Assembly: GCF_001713475.1 (NCBI RefSeq)
Contig: NZ_CP016499.1
Span: forward strand, 744,001-808,000
Source of the DNA: Agrobacterium sp. RAC06
Lineage (GTDB): Bacteria > Pseudomonadota > Alphaproteobacteria > Rhizobiales > Rhizobiaceae
Length of the DNA: 64,000 nt
Direction: 5' to 3'
A program made the position numbers and the translations under genes. Below the pieces are notes generated by a model. The model did no database searches. It saw nothing but the letters and a program-made list of their open reading frames with translations, and had not been told where the DNA came from. Shown here in pieces: positions 23,707 to 32,882 of this stretch. Positions within the stretch are counted from its first letter, which is position 1; every line of letters begins with the position of its first letter.

Positions 23707-23781
23707 ACCCGAAGCATTCGGTGTTTTGACAGTAGGATCAAAGTGTTTAAGAAACGTTCACCACGTTCATTAACCACAACA

Positions 23782-23817
23782 CTCGACCCGGTTCAGCACC
23801 GTGCGGACCGGGTCGAG
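23782..23817 (-). terminator. Long stem-loop after the flavin reductase gene
   Basis: A perfect 11-base inverted repeat (CTCGACCCGGT at 23782-23792 and ACCGGGTCGAG at 23807-23817) with a 14-base loop begins 8 bases past the stop of the minus-strand flavin reductase gene. The strand continues TGTTGTGG, so there is no classical T-run. It may stop transcription weakly or protect the 3' end. Confidence 0.5.
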
Positions 23818-23825
23818 ATGCCATG

Positions 23826-24434
23826 TCAGGTCCTCTGGCTCGGCCGTTTGAGTTCGAAGACAGGCCCCATGCCGGCATAGTCCATATAACCCAGGCGCAT
23901 GATCGGGTCGGCAACAGCCAGATCGAATCGTCCGTTCCGGATCACCGCGTCGGCAATATGGATGCCGACGACCTGGCCGAAGACGGCATGGCTGTCGGTG
24001 TCATTCCCGTCCATGTCGGGCAAGGTCAGAACCTTGGTCACCCGGCATTCGAGCGCCGCTACGGCTTCCCCGACAAAGGGAGCGTCGACGATTCTCCCGG
24101 GTGCGGGGGTCAGACCCGCCAGCTCGAATTCATCCGTCTCATAGGCAACGGCGGCCGACGATTCGTTCATCCGGTCCATCAACGTCCGGCTCACGAAGCT
24201 TGCCGTGAAGACGCCGGTTTCCTCGACGTTCCTTAAGCTGTCCTTGCGGCCGCCGGACGAGAACATGACCATTTTCGGTCTGTCGCCGACGGCGTTGAAG
24301 AAGGAATAGGGGGAAAGATTGCGGGTACCATCCCTGCCCTTCGTGCCGATCCAGCCGATGGGCCTCGGCGCCACGATCGCCTTGAAGGGATCATGTGCCA
24401 TGCCATGGGCATTCGTCTCGGTGTCATAGAACAT
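23826..24434 (-). CDS. Flavin reductase-like domain protein
   Basis: This 202-residue protein matches the flavin-reductase-like (FMN-binding split-barrel) family: VAPRPIGWIGTKGRDGTRNLSPYSFFNAV near the N-terminus, then KDSLRNVEETGVFTASFVS, and FGQVVGIHI toward the end. The PRPIGWI and NLSPYSFFN motifs are the FMN-binding signatures of the long-known DIM6/NTAB group. It probably uses FMN with NAD(P)H, but the substrate is unknown. Its ATG overlaps the stop of the nitroreductase gene by one base (TGATG), so the two flavoproteins are coupled. Confidence 0.88.
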   Translation of the reverse strand: MFYDTETNAHGMAHDPFKAIVAPRPIGWIGTKGRDGTRNLSPYSFFNAVGDRPKMVMFSSGGRKDSLRNVEETGVFTASFVSRTLMDRMNESSAAVAYETDEFELAGLTPAPGRIVDAPFVGEAVAALECRVTKVLTLPDMDGNDTDSHAVFGQVVGIHIADAVIRNGRFDLAVADPIMRLGYMDYAGMGPVFELKRPSQRT

Positions 24435-25018
24435 CAGTCTTCGCCACCCTGCCAGGAAACAAGATCTTCCACCGCCGGACGCGGACGCTCGACGATCGGA
24501 AACTCGGTCGAGCCGATGTGAATGAATCCGGCTACCTTCTCACCGGCCTTTACGCCGAGAAGCGGATGGGCGCGCTCGTCGAAGGCGAACCATTCACTGA
24601 GCCAGTTCGATACATAGCCATGGGCATTGGCCGCCATCAGCAGATTGAGGCAAAGGGCACCGGCGGACATGACCTGCTCCCATTCCGGGATCTTCGCATG
24701 CGGGGCTGCCGTCGAGATCACAGCAACGACCACCGGCGCCCGGGTGAAACGCGCGCGTTCGACCTGGATCATCTCCTCGGAAAGACCAGGGTTCTTTTCC
24801 ACTGCCATCTTAAGCAGTTCTTCGCCGATGCGGACGCGTTCTTCGCCACGGTAGACGATGAAGCGCCAGGGAGCGATCTTGCCGTGATCGGGAACGCGGA
24901 CCGCCAGCGTCAGAATCGACTCGATTTCCGCCTTGTCCGGACCCGGTTCGCACATCTGAAAGGCGGGCACGGAGCGGCGAACTGCGAGATAATCGAGCAG
25001 CTTGATGTCTTTTTTCAT
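24434..25018 (-). CDS. Nitroreductase family protein
   Basis: The 194-residue product starts [20 protein letters not shown]. Nitroreductase-fold FMN contacts are visible in [26 protein letters not shown] and [18 protein letters not shown], and the C-terminal [11 protein letters not shown] strand is present. I choose the ATG at 25018, where GAAGG lies upstream and the family homology begins; the frame is open a further 39 codons, but that part is not family-like. Such enzymes reduce nitro or quinone compounds. It forms a coupled pair with the flavin reductase and is divergent from an exported protein. Confidence 0.87.
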   Translation of the reverse strand: MKKDIKLLDYLAVRRSVPAFQMCEPGPDKAEIESILTLAVRVPDHGKIAPWRFIVYRGEERVRIGEELLKMAVEKNPGLSEEMIQVERARFTRAPVVVAVISTAAPHAKIPEWEQVMSAGALCLNLLMAANAHGYVSNWLSEWFAFDERAHPLLGVKAGEKVAGFIHIGSTEFPIVERPRPAVEDLVSWQGGED

Positions 25019-25119
25019 TTTCTTGATACCTTCATAGGCCTTTACGGTAGCGGCAGGTCTTGAAATTGCCATGCGGTTCGGTTTGAAGTTGCCGGCATTG
25101 GGAAGGAAGTCAACACACA

Positions 25120-26082
25120 GTGCATCGCATGTCACGCCAATCTGGTCTTGTCCGACTGCTGCTCTGGCTACTCGTTGCCTCGGCGGCAGCGTCGCCGTCT
25201 TTTGCTCAGGAAGCCTTTGAGACCTTCAAACAGCTGAACGGCTCGACCAAGATGCCTAAGCTGAAGGCGTTTTCGGCTCCGGGTGCAGCCGCGATCGCCA
25301 ATGTGACGCAAGGGCGCAGCGTCAAGCTCGATGCCAAGCTGACCGACCAGGGCGAACCGATGCAGCATGGGCTGTCCTGGCGCGTGTTCAGCCCCATTCC
25401 CGGGGCCGACGGCAAGCTGCCCTTGCTTGCCAGTGCCGAAGGTGGTTCGGCCGCGTTTCAGCTGGCGCCCGGTGACTATTTCGTCAACGTATCCTTCGGG
25501 CGTGCAGGTGCTACCAAGAAGCTCAACGTGCCGGTCGAAGGTGAGGTTGCCAATCAGGTTCTCGTGCTTGATGCTGGCGGCATGTCGCTGAGTGCCATCT
25601 CTGGCGCCGACACCCATATTCCCGACAAGCAGTTGAGTTTCGACATCTATGCCTCCGAGGTCCGCGAGGACGGAGAGCGCGGCTTAGTGCTTGCAGATGT
25701 AAAGCCTAACACCATCGTGCGTCTGAACGCCGGAACCTATCATGTCGTGTCGGAATACGGCTCGATCAACGCCGTGGTGCGCGCCGACATCACGGTCGAA
25801 GCCGGCGAACTGACGGAAGCGACCATCCAGCACCGCGCTTCCCAGGTGGGCTTCAAGCTGGTCTCGGAAGAAGGCGGTGAAGCGATTGCCGATACCGCCT
25901 GGTCCGTCCTGACGTCAGGCGGTGACATCGTGGCGGAAAGCGTCAGCGCCTTCCCGGTGATGGTGCTGGCTGAGGGCCAGTACACGGCGGTTGCCCGCAA
26001 CAAGGACAAGCTCTTCCAGCGGGATTTCGAGGTGAAGGCCGGGGTCAACCTGGATGTCGAGCTGATGCTCGACCAGCCCTGA
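25120..26082 (+). CDS. Exported protein of unknown function, beta-rich
   Basis: I do not recognise the family of this 320-residue protein. It has a clear signal peptide ([21 protein letters not shown], cleavage near AQEA at residue 30). The rest is mostly beta-strand with repeated units of similar pattern: a GLSWRVFSP segment, then [39 protein letters not shown] and [14 protein letters not shown], which look like successive Ig-like or carboxypeptidase-regulatory-like modules. A GTG start at 25120 lies 10 bases after GGAAGGAAG and is preferred to the ATG at 25129. It ends 4 bases before a convergent acyltransferase gene. A periplasmic location is likely. Confidence 0.7.
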   Translation: MHRMSRQSGLVRLLLWLLVASAAASPSFAQEAFETFKQLNGSTKMPKLKAFSAPGAAAIANVTQGRSVKLDAKLTDQGEPMQHGLSWRVFSPIPGADGKLPLLASAEGGSAAFQLAPGDYFVNVSFGRAGATKKLNVPVEGEVANQVLVLDAGGMSLSAISGADTHIPDKQLSFDIYASEVREDGERGLVLADVKPNTIVRLNAGTYHVVSEYGSINAVVRADITVEAGELTEATIQHRASQVGFKLVSEEGGEAIADTAWSVLTSGGDIVAESVSAFPVMVLAEGQYTAVARNKDKLFQRDFEVKAGVNLDVELMLDQP

Positions 26083-26086
26083 CGCC

Positions 26087-26926
26087 TCAAGCGACGCGGC
26101 GAAACTTGCTTCGTTCGACGGGCGCCATGCTGAAAACCGCGCCGAAAAGCCTTGCCAAGAGATCCTTGCGGTCCGCATGCGTGCTCAGCTCTTCCCACGG
26201 AATCATCACCCCGACACGTGCTCGGATCGTCGAACCGGACAGACGGCGGAACTCGCGGATCAGCAGCGACACGCGCAACGTCAGTGAGATCTTGCTGGCG
26301 AGATGAAAGAGACGCCCGTTCTGGCCTTCGAAGAAAACCGGCACGACGTTGGCTTTCGCAGCCTGGATGAGCTTGGCCGGAAACATCTTCCAGGGAAGGT
26401 CCTCGGCGCGCCCGAAACCTTTCTTGGCGGTCGCGACGCCGCCTGCCGGGAAAATCACGACCGTCACGCCTTCCCTTAACAGACGCAGCGCTTCGTGCCG
26501 GGTCTGCATGTTGATGGCAAGTGCTTCCTTGGTTTCCTCGAACGAGACGGGCAACGAGTAAGGCGCCATTTCCGGCACCTTCAGAAGTTCGTTATTGATC
26601 AGCACACGGAACGGACGGCCGAGCTGTTCAGCCAGCGCGAGGACAGCGATGCCATCTCCGATGCCGAAGGGATGGTTGGCAACGATGACAATAGGCCCTT
26701 CGGGAATGTTCGCCGGCGGCCAGTTGCCTTCGATCTTCAGGTCGACATTGATCAGGTCGAGCATCTTGCCGAAGACGCGATCGGTCTTGCCGACGATATC
26801 GTTGCGCCAGATTTCATAGAGCCGGGTAAAGCGGTCGCGACCGGAAAGCCCTTCGATCGAGCGGATGAACCAGCGCTTGAGCTTAGGGTCGCGCTCGTTG
26901 GCATAAGAGAGTTCTTTGAACTTCAC
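26087..26926 (-). CDS. Lysophospholipid acyltransferase family protein (NHPxG type)
   Basis: The 279-residue protein has the 1-acylglycerol-phosphate acyltransferase fold. The catalytic block is IVIVANHPFGIGDG (the His and Asp are five residues apart, as in the NHPxGGxDG subgroup), then VLINNELLKVPEMAPYSLPVSFEETK, the substrate-binding TVVIFPAGGVATAK block and a VVPVFFEGQNGRLFHLASK block. There is no signal peptide and no strong membrane helix. It probably acylates a lysolipid at the inner membrane; whether phospholipid or ornithine lipid is unknown. It is downstream of thrS on the same strand, separated by a gap with a 13-base inverted repeat. Confidence 0.82.
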   Translation of the reverse strand: MKFKELSYANERDPKLKRWFIRSIEGLSGRDRFTRLYEIWRNDIVGKTDRVFGKMLDLINVDLKIEGNWPPANIPEGPIVIVANHPFGIGDGIAVLALAEQLGRPFRVLINNELLKVPEMAPYSLPVSFEETKEALAINMQTRHEALRLLREGVTVVIFPAGGVATAKKGFGRAEDLPWKMFPAKLIQAAKANVVPVFFEGQNGRLFHLASKISLTLRVSLLIREFRRLSGSTIRARVGVMIPWEELSTHADRKDLLARLFGAVFSMAPVERSKFRRVA

Positions 26927-26984
26927 GGGAAGGCTCCGGTGATACGGAAGGTCATCGGACCGTCATATGCCGTTTCGATGACAG

Positions 26985-27018
26985 CCGTCTGACAGTGCGG
27001 CAACACACTGTCAGACGG
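26985..27018 (-). terminator. 13-base perfect inverted repeat after thrS
   Basis: CCGTCTGACAGTG (26985-26997) and CACTGTCAGACGG (27006-27018) form a 13-base stem with an 8-base loop, 10 bases past the thrS stop on the minus strand. There is no T-run on either strand, so it may be a U-less terminator, a 3' stabilising hairpin or a protein-binding site. Confidence 0.5.
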
Positions 27019-27028
27019 TCGATCCTAG

Positions 27029-29026
27029 TCAGACCTTGCGGTTCGCCAGCTTGCGCTTGACGTCCGGCGGGGTCGCTTCGCCTGCCAGCACAGCTACAGC
27101 CTCAGTCAGCGGCATAGACACCTGGTCCTGCGAACCGAGGCGGCGAATGTTGACGGTCTTTTCTTCCGCCTCGCGCTTGCCGCATACGATGATCACCGGC
27201 ACCTTGGTGACGGAGTGCTCGCGGACCTTGTAGTTGATCTTCTCGTTGCGGAAGTCGGTCTCGACCTGCAGGCCCGCGTCGCGGAGCTGCTCGGCCACTT
27301 CACGACCGTAGTCGTCGGCATCCGAGGTGATTGTCGCAACGACGACCTGCAACGGCGCGAACCACAGCGGCATGTGGCCGGCAAAGTTCTCGATCAGGAT
27401 GCCGAGGAAACGCTCCATCGAGCCGCAGATGGCGCGGTGGATCATGACCGGCTGAACCTTTTCCGAGTTCTGGTCGATGTAGAAGGCACCGAAGCGTTCC
27501 GGCAGGTTGAAGTCCACCTGAGTCGTGCCGCACTGCCATTCACGACCGATGGCATCGCGCAAAGTGTATTCGAACTTCGGACCGTAGAAGGCGCCCTCGC
27601 CCGGCAGGATGCCGGTCTTGATGCGGCCGCCGGACTGTTCTTCGATCTGCTTCAGGACGTCCATCATCACGCTTTCGGCGCGATCCCAGAGGTCGTCCGA
27701 ACCGACGCGCTTTTCCGGACGGGTCGAGAGCTTCACGACGATCTCGTTGAACCCGAAGTCCTCGTAGACCGACAGGATGAGATCGTTGATGCGCAGGCAT
27801 TCGGCCGCCATCTGCTCTTCCGTGCAGAAGACGTGGGCGTCGTCCTGGGTAAAGCCGCGGACGCGCATAAGGCCATGCAGCGCGCCGGAGGCTTCGTAGC
27901 GATGAACCGTGCCGAACTCGGCGAGGCGGACGGGAAGCTCGCGATAGGATTTGAGGCCATGCTTGAAGATCTGCACGTGACCCGGGCAGTTCATCGGCTT
28001 CAGGGCGAAGACCTTCTGGTCGGCTTCCTCGTCATCCGGATGCATGAAAGCATGCGCCGACTTCACGGCAAACATGTTCTCCTGGTACCAGCCCCAGTGA
28101 CCCGAGGTCTCCCAGAGCGACTTGTCGAGGATCTGCGGCGCGTTGACTTCCTGGTAGGTCCCATCGAGTCGACGGCGCATGTAGGAGGTCAGCGTCTGGA
28201 ACATGCGCCAGCCCTTGCCGTGCCAGAAGACCACGCCGGGGCCTTCTTCCTGGAAATGGAAGAGATCCATTTCACGGCCAAGCTTGCGGTGGTCGCGCTT
28301 TTCGGCTTCGGCCAGGATATGCAGATAGTTGTCCAACTGCTCCTGTTCGGCAAAGGCCGTTCCGTAGATGCGGCTCAGCATGGCGTTGTTGCTGTCACCG
28401 CGCCAATAGGCTCCGGCGACCTTCATCAGCTTGAAGGCCATACCGATCTGCCCGGTGGACGCCATATGCGGCCCACGGCAGAGATCGAACCAGTCGCCCT
28501 GATAGTAGATCTTCAGATCCTGGTCTTCCGGGATCGCATCGACCAGCTCGACCTTGTAGTTTTCGCCCTTGGAGGCAAAGACTTCCTTGGCCTTGTTGCG
28601 CGGCCAGATTTCCTTGGTGAATGGCTTGTTGCGCTGGATGATCTCCTTCATCCGCTTTTCGATCTTCGGCAGATCCTCGGGCGTAAAGGGCTCAGCCTTG
28701 GCGAAGTCGTAGTAGAAGCCGTTCTCGATCACCGGCCCGATGGTCACCTGCGTACCGGGCCAGAGCTCCTGCACGGCCTCGGCCATCACATGGGCAGCGT
28801 CATGGCGAATGAGTTCCAGTGCCCGCGGATCGGTGCGGGTGACGATCTCGATCTTGCCATCAACGATCGGGTCCGAGAGGTCGCGCAGGGTGCCGTCGAG
28901 CGCAATGGCGACGGCCTTCTTTGCCAGCGACTTGGAAATGGACTCAGCGACCTCAGCGCCGGTCGTGCCGGCTGCGTATTCGCGGATAGAGCCATCGGGG
29001 AAAGTGAGAGATACGGAAGCGGACAT
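27029..29026 (-). CDS. thrS: Threonyl-tRNA synthetase
   Basis: ThrRS charges tRNA-Thr and edits misacylated serine. The 665-residue product has the TGS domain ([20 protein letters not shown]), the editing domain with [17 protein letters not shown], the class II core with [12 protein letters not shown], zinc site [33 protein letters not shown], and a C-terminal anticodon domain ([20 protein letters not shown]). All domains are intact. I use the ATG at 29026, just after CAGGAG; nine upstream codons are open but not family-like. It follows the IscU-like, yidD and DUF2267 genes on the minus strand. Confidence 0.98.
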   Translation of the reverse strand: MSASVSLTFPDGSIREYAAGTTGAEVAESISKSLAKKAVAIALDGTLRDLSDPIVDGKIEIVTRTDPRALELIRHDAAHVMAEAVQELWPGTQVTIGPVIENGFYYDFAKAEPFTPEDLPKIEKRMKEIIQRNKPFTKEIWPRNKAKEVFASKGENYKVELVDAIPEDQDLKIYYQGDWFDLCRGPHMASTGQIGMAFKLMKVAGAYWRGDSNNAMLSRIYGTAFAEQEQLDNYLHILAEAEKRDHRKLGREMDLFHFQEEGPGVVFWHGKGWRMFQTLTSYMRRRLDGTYQEVNAPQILDKSLWETSGHWGWYQENMFAVKSAHAFMHPDDEEADQKVFALKPMNCPGHVQIFKHGLKSYRELPVRLAEFGTVHRYEASGALHGLMRVRGFTQDDAHVFCTEEQMAAECLRINDLILSVYEDFGFNEIVVKLSTRPEKRVGSDDLWDRAESVMMDVLKQIEEQSGGRIKTGILPGEGAFYGPKFEYTLRDAIGREWQCGTTQVDFNLPERFGAFYIDQNSEKVQPVMIHRAICGSMERFLGILIENFAGHMPLWFAPLQVVVATITSDADDYGREVAEQLRDAGLQVETDFRNEKINYKVREHSVTKVPVIIVCGKREAEEKTVNIRRLGSQDQVSMPLTEAVAVLAGEATPPDVKRKLANRKV

Positions 29027-29142
29027 AAACGTCTCCTGATCCAGTCCCGCCAACGAATGCGGGTGGTGAAAATTGCGGGGTTAAAACCTCGCCACGAACC
29101 GGCGCTTGATAGGCTGAAAGTGCTGATGAGTAAAGGATCTTG

Positions 29143-29571
29143 CTAGACCGATCCCATCGACCAGAAGCCGCGGGCTTCGTCGGACAAGGTCTTCATGACC
29201 CGGTCGAAGGCAGCAGGATCGACATGTCGCCTGATCGTTGAAGTTACTTCTTCGATCGCGGTTTCGGTCGACAGATTGTGTTCGTGGCGGAAGGCGCGGA
29301 CTTCCTTCATCAACGCATCCCTTTGAGCAAAGGGCACCCTTGGAGATTCGACATCCCAATCGCTGACGAAGATGGCGCGCAAGACGGGCGGCAGCACATT
29401 TGCGAAGGATATGGCCTCGGCAAAGGTCAGCCGCCGCCGGAAGACCTGCAGCACAGCCTGCAACATCGTATAGGCCTGATGCGACGATGTGAGCATCGAG
29501 GTCGTGACCAGATCCTTCATGAAGGCATCGAAGTCGGCGGAGGCCTGGCGATATTCGAGTGGCATGGGCAT
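29143..29571 (-). CDS. DUF2267 family protein
   Basis: This 142-residue, mostly helical protein matches DUF2267: YRQASADFDAFMKDL, then TSSHQAYTMLQAVLQVFRRRLTFAEAISFANVLPPVLRAIFVSDW and a second half built on the same hairpin plan (FAQRDALMKEVRAF, VTSTIRRHVDPAAFDRVMKTL). There is no catalytic motif and no signal peptide. The family's role is unknown. It lies 65 bases after yidD and 116 bases before thrS on the same strand. Confidence 0.8.
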   Translation of the reverse strand: MPMPLEYRQASADFDAFMKDLVTTSMLTSSHQAYTMLQAVLQVFRRRLTFAEAISFANVLPPVLRAIFVSDWDVESPRVPFAQRDALMKEVRAFRHEHNLSTETAIEEVTSTIRRHVDPAAFDRVMKTLSDEARGFWSMGSV

Positions 29572-29636
29572 GCGTCATCTCCCGAGCGATTCGGTGTATC
29601 AATCTCAGGGCGTCGTCCGGCCGCCTTGAATACGAA

Positions 29637-30005
29637 TCAGGTCGCGTGCTTGCGACCGAAGGTCCAAAGCCGCCAGGGCGCGTACCAGGTGAAACGCTGA
29701 GTCAAAACCTCGGGCACGGGATCCGGCCCCCAGGTGCCGCCGGGACCGCAGCGAACGACGCGAAACAAGGTCAGCCATCCGCCGTGCCAGAGACCATGGC
29801 GCGCGACAGCCTCGTAGCCATATTCGGAACAGGTTGGCATGTGGCGACAGGAGCTTCCGACAATGCTGGACAAGGTCAGCTGGTATACGCGGATCAAGCC
29901 CATGCCGAGCAGCCGGCCCGGGGTCTTGCGGAACGGCCCCTGCCAATTGCGGCTCTTCAGTCCACCGCCCGCCGGCTGGTGACCGCAATCGGGGCTGTTG
30001 CACAT
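29637..30005 (-). CDS. yidD: Membrane protein insertion efficiency factor YidD
   Basis: YidD is a small membrane-associated protein that helps YidC insert inner-membrane proteins. The 122-residue product has GMGLIRVYQLTLSSIVGSSCRHMPTCSEYGYEAVARHG followed by GGWLTLFRVVRCGPGGTWGPDPVP, the family core with its three cysteines. I start at the ATG at 30005, one base after the stop of the IscU-like gene, with GAGG upstream; an open frame further upstream overlaps that gene and is not family-like. Length is slightly above the usual because of a Cys-containing N-terminal extension (CNSPDCGHQPAGGG). Confidence 0.92.
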   Translation of the reverse strand: MCNSPDCGHQPAGGGLKSRNWQGPFRKTPGRLLGMGLIRVYQLTLSSIVGSSCRHMPTCSEYGYEAVARHGLWHGGWLTLFRVVRCGPGGTWGPDPVPEVLTQRFTWYAPWRLWTFGRKHAT

Positions 30006-30006
30006 G

Positions 30007-30453
30007 TTAGCTGGCCTCGGCGGCCGCAGCCGGGGATTCGAGACGGTCCAGACAGTCGACGACTGCGTCAAAAGTGAGCATCGTGGAGGCGTGGCGTGCC
30101 TTGTAGTCCTTTACGGGCTTCAGGAAGCGCATGTCCTCGAAGCGACCCGAGGGTCCCTCTCCGTCTTCCTTCAACATGGCCAGCATGTCCAGTCGTGCCT
30201 GCCGCAGTTCGGCCGATGTCGCCCCGACCACATGGCGGGCCATGATTCCCGACGAGGCCTGACCCAATGCGCAGGCCTTCACCTCATGGGTGAAATCGGT
30301 CACCACGCCGTCGCGAACCATAAGATAGACGCGAACCTTGGAGCCACAGAGCTTGGAATGCTTTTCCGAAACGGCATCCGCTTCGGCGAGCACGCCAATG
30401 CGGCCGATGTTTCCGGCAAATTCGAGGATCTTGGTGTTGTAGATGTCGTCCAT
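30007..30453 (-). CDS. IscU/NifU-like iron-sulfur scaffold family protein
   Basis: The 148-residue protein has the IscU/SufU fold: MDDIYNTKILEFAGNIGRIG, HSKLCGSKVRVYLMVRDG (first Cys) and VKACALGQASSGIMARHVVG (second Cys). The third cluster ligand is missing: where IscU has a Cys after a basic/His pair (HCS), this protein reads ARHASTML, with Ala. A partial or regulatory role in cluster assembly, rather than full scaffold function, is therefore possible. The ATG at 30453 is preferred to a TTG two codons earlier. yidD starts one base after its stop, so they are coupled. Confidence 0.85.
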   Translation of the reverse strand: MDDIYNTKILEFAGNIGRIGVLAEADAVSEKHSKLCGSKVRVYLMVRDGVVTDFTHEVKACALGQASSGIMARHVVGATSAELRQARLDMLAMLKEDGEGPSGRFEDMRFLKPVKDYKARHASTMLTFDAVVDCLDRLESPAAAAEAS

Positions 30454-30723
30454 GGTCAATCCGGTTCAGCGCCTCTCCCGTATATAGGAAGGAGTTCTGG
30501 CAATGCAGCCTTCATCATGTCGCAGCGGCCGTCTTTTCGTCGTTCTCGCAGGACACTATATCGGACTGACAGAGGCAGGACAAACGCAGGCTGGCCACGG
30601 ACGAAACGATCTTCTCGGCTGAAACACCGATAACGGACTTGCATTATGAGCCGCATTACGCCTTTACAATCCGGCAAAGCCAAACCAGCGGCTCGCCTCA
30701 CGCGGGACCGGGAGACCAAGGCC

Positions 30724-31329
30724 ATGGATGCCATCGTCAAGAAACTGTCCGTCGAAGCCCCGCGGCCGACGCGCGAAGAGGCCGAACAGGCCGTGCGCAC
30801 GCTTTTGCTCTGGGCAGGTGACGACCCGGAACGCGAGGGCCTGCTCGATACGCCGGCACGCGTGGCAAAGGCCTATGAAGAGCTGTTTTCCGGCTACAGC
30901 GCTGACATCGAGGACGTGCTCGGTCGGACCTTCGAGGAAGTCGGTGGCTATGACGACATGGTGCTCGTCCGGGATATCTCGTTCTTTTCGCATTGCGAAC
31001 ACCACATGCTGCCAGTGATGGGCAAGGCGCATGTCGCCTATCTCCCCAACGGCCGCGTACTCGGCCTGTCGAAGATTGCGCGCGTCGTCGATGTGTTTGC
31101 CAAGCGCCTGCAGACGCAGGAAAACATGACCGCACAGATTGCCCAGGCGATTGACGAGAACCTGCTGCCACGCGGGGTTGCGGTATTCCTCGAGGCCGAG
31201 CATATGTGCATGGCCATGCGCGGGATCCAGAAGACGGGTTCCACGACGCTCACCACAACCTTCACCGGCGCCTTCAAGGACAATGCGGCCGAACAGGCCC
31301 GCTTCATGTCCATGGTTCGGAGCCGCTAA
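30724..31329 (+). CDS. folE: GTP cyclohydrolase I (FolE1)
   Basis: FolE makes dihydroneopterin triphosphate from GTP, the first step of folate synthesis. The product has [19 protein letters not shown], the zinc and catalytic block [41 protein letters not shown], and [19 protein letters not shown] with the second zinc Cys. The start at 30724 (MDAIVKKL, 201 residues) has GGAG 9 bases upstream and fits the family. An in-frame ATG at 30646 would add 26 basic residues with no good ribosome site. hisI follows 14 bases later. Confidence 0.96.
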   Translation: MDAIVKKLSVEAPRPTREEAEQAVRTLLLWAGDDPEREGLLDTPARVAKAYEELFSGYSADIEDVLGRTFEEVGGYDDMVLVRDISFFSHCEHHMLPVMGKAHVAYLPNGRVLGLSKIARVVDVFAKRLQTQENMTAQIAQAIDENLLPRGVAVFLEAEHMCMAMRGIQKTGSTTLTTTFTGAFKDNAAEQARFMSMVRSR

Positions 31330-31343
31330 GACTGCGAGTGCCC

Positions 31344-31796
31344 ATGTCCGCTTTTGTGTTCGACGCCCCCTCGGCAGACAAGAAGATCCTCGAGGAAGGT
31401 CTCGCCTTCACCCCCAAGTTCGATGACCATGGGCTTGTGACCGCCGTCGTCACCGATGCGCGTGACGGCGAGCTGTTGATGGTGGCGCATATGAACGCCG
31501 AAGCCATCGCGCTGACGCTCGAAACCGGGATCGGTCACTATTACAGCCGCTCCAGGGCCAAGATCTGGAAAAAGGGCGAGAGCTCCGGCAACCTTCAGAC
31601 GGTCAAGGAAATCAAGGTCGACTGCGACCAGGACGCGATCTGGCTGAAGGTCGAGGTCGCCGGTCATGATGCGACCTGCCATACCGGACGCCGCTCCTGC
31701 TTTTATCGGACCGCCCAGCTCGTTGACGGCGAGCCGTCTCTCAAGATTGCCGACGACCACCGGCACTTCGATCCGGATAACGTCTACGGCCATTGA
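31344..31796 (+). CDS. hisI: Phosphoribosyl-AMP cyclohydrolase
   Basis: HisI opens the adenine ring of phosphoribosyl-AMP, the third step of histidine synthesis. The 150-residue product has [20 protein letters not shown], the [18 protein letters not shown] motif, [13 protein letters not shown] and [13 protein letters not shown], which together hold the conserved Asp and Cys metal ligands. The HisE pyrophosphatase is not fused, as usual in alphaproteobacteria. It lies 14 bases after folE; both enzymes act on purine-ribose ring systems, but this pairing is probably only operon structure. Confidence 0.97.
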   Translation: MSAFVFDAPSADKKILEEGLAFTPKFDDHGLVTAVVTDARDGELLMVAHMNAEAIALTLETGIGHYYSRSRAKIWKKGESSGNLQTVKEIKVDCDQDAIWLKVEVAGHDATCHTGRRSCFYRTAQLVDGEPSLKIADDHRHFDPDNVYGH

Positions 31797-31877
31797 CCTC
31801 TGGCGTCTGCATAACGAAATCGTAAGCAGACGATGTCCTAATGGAGCCCTGAGTGTTCAGCTTATGGGGTAGCGGAG

Positions 31878-32834
31878 ATGCTGAACTGGAGCATGATTTC
31901 GAACGGCGGTGCGAATGTCTCGCAACCGTCCAAGGACGTCGGCACGCCGCCGGCTGGTCCGATCGTTCCCGAGGTACGCGCAAAGGCTAAAGTGGCGCTT
32001 GCCCTTGGCGGCGGTGCGGCTCGCGGCTGGGCGCATATCGGCGTCTTGAGAGCGCTCGACGAGGAAGGCATCGAAGTCGGCATGATCGCGGGCACCTCGA
32101 TCGGCGCCCTGGTCGGCGGCTGTTACCTCGCTGGCAAACTCGACGAACTGGAAGCCTTCGCCCGGTCGCTGACCATGCGCCGGATTGCCTCGCTGCTCGA
32201 CCTGACCATCGGAGGCGGCGGGCTTCTCGGCGGCATGCGCCTGACCAAGCGAATGCAGGAGCATCTCGAGGGCCTGAATGTCGAGGATTTGCCGAAGCCC
32301 TTCGTTGCGGTCGCATCGGAGCTCAACAGCGGCCACGAAGTCTGGATCGACGGCGGCAGCCTGATCACGGCGCTTCGGGCATCTTACGCCCTGCCCGGCA
32401 TTTTCGAACCCATTCATTGCAACAATCGAACGCTGATCGACGGCGCGCTTGTCAATCCGGTGCCGGTGTCCGTCTGCAGGGCTTATGAGCAGCCGCTGGT
32501 GATGGCGGTCAATCTGCATTACGACGTGTTCGGACGGTCCGCTGTCGTCAAGCACAAGGCTTCAACGCCGGACAAGGCGAGCGCAGAAACAGCCAGGGCA
32601 CCAAACAAGGTCGGCCTGACCGGCGTGATGGTGCAGGCCTTCAACATCATTCAGGACCGCATTTCCCGGGCGCGCCTCGCCGGAGACCCGCCGGACCTCG
32701 CCCTGCATCCGCGTCTGAACGACATCGGCCTTTCCGAGTTTCATCGGGCCGGCGAGGCGATCGATCGCGGCTATGAGGAAGCGAAGGCCCGCGTGACGGA
32801 AATCCGCCGCATGCAGGAAGCAGTTCTCCGCTAG
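31878..32834 (+). CDS. Patatin-like phospholipase (RssA-like)
   Basis: The 318-residue protein has the patatin motifs: oxyanion block LALGGGAARG (residues 41-50), nucleophile Ser74 in GTSIG, and catalytic Asp188 in IDGA. The catalytic dyad is intact. No signal peptide is visible, so it is probably cytoplasmic or membrane-associated, as in the YchK/RssA group. The lipid substrate is unknown. A basic-to-acidic C-terminal region (245-318) follows. It begins 82 bases after hisI on the same strand and is convergent with a CBS-domain gene. Confidence 0.88.
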   Translation: MLNWSMISNGGANVSQPSKDVGTPPAGPIVPEVRAKAKVALALGGGAARGWAHIGVLRALDEEGIEVGMIAGTSIGALVGGCYLAGKLDELEAFARSLTMRRIASLLDLTIGGGGLLGGMRLTKRMQEHLEGLNVEDLPKPFVAVASELNSGHEVWIDGGSLITALRASYALPGIFEPIHCNNRTLIDGALVNPVPVSVCRAYEQPLVMAVNLHYDVFGRSAVVKHKASTPDKASAETARAPNKVGLTGVMVQAFNIIQDRISRARLAGDPPDLALHPRLNDIGLSEFHRAGEAIDRGYEEAKARVTEIRRMQEAVLR

Positions 32835-32882
32835 GCGCAGTGTCTGCCGCACCTTCTGACGGGCCTTCGCACAATCTGAGAA

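Noticed and set aside
27215..29146. 643-codon open frame on the plus strand opposite thrS
   Set aside because: Antisense shadow of thrS with no recognisable domains.
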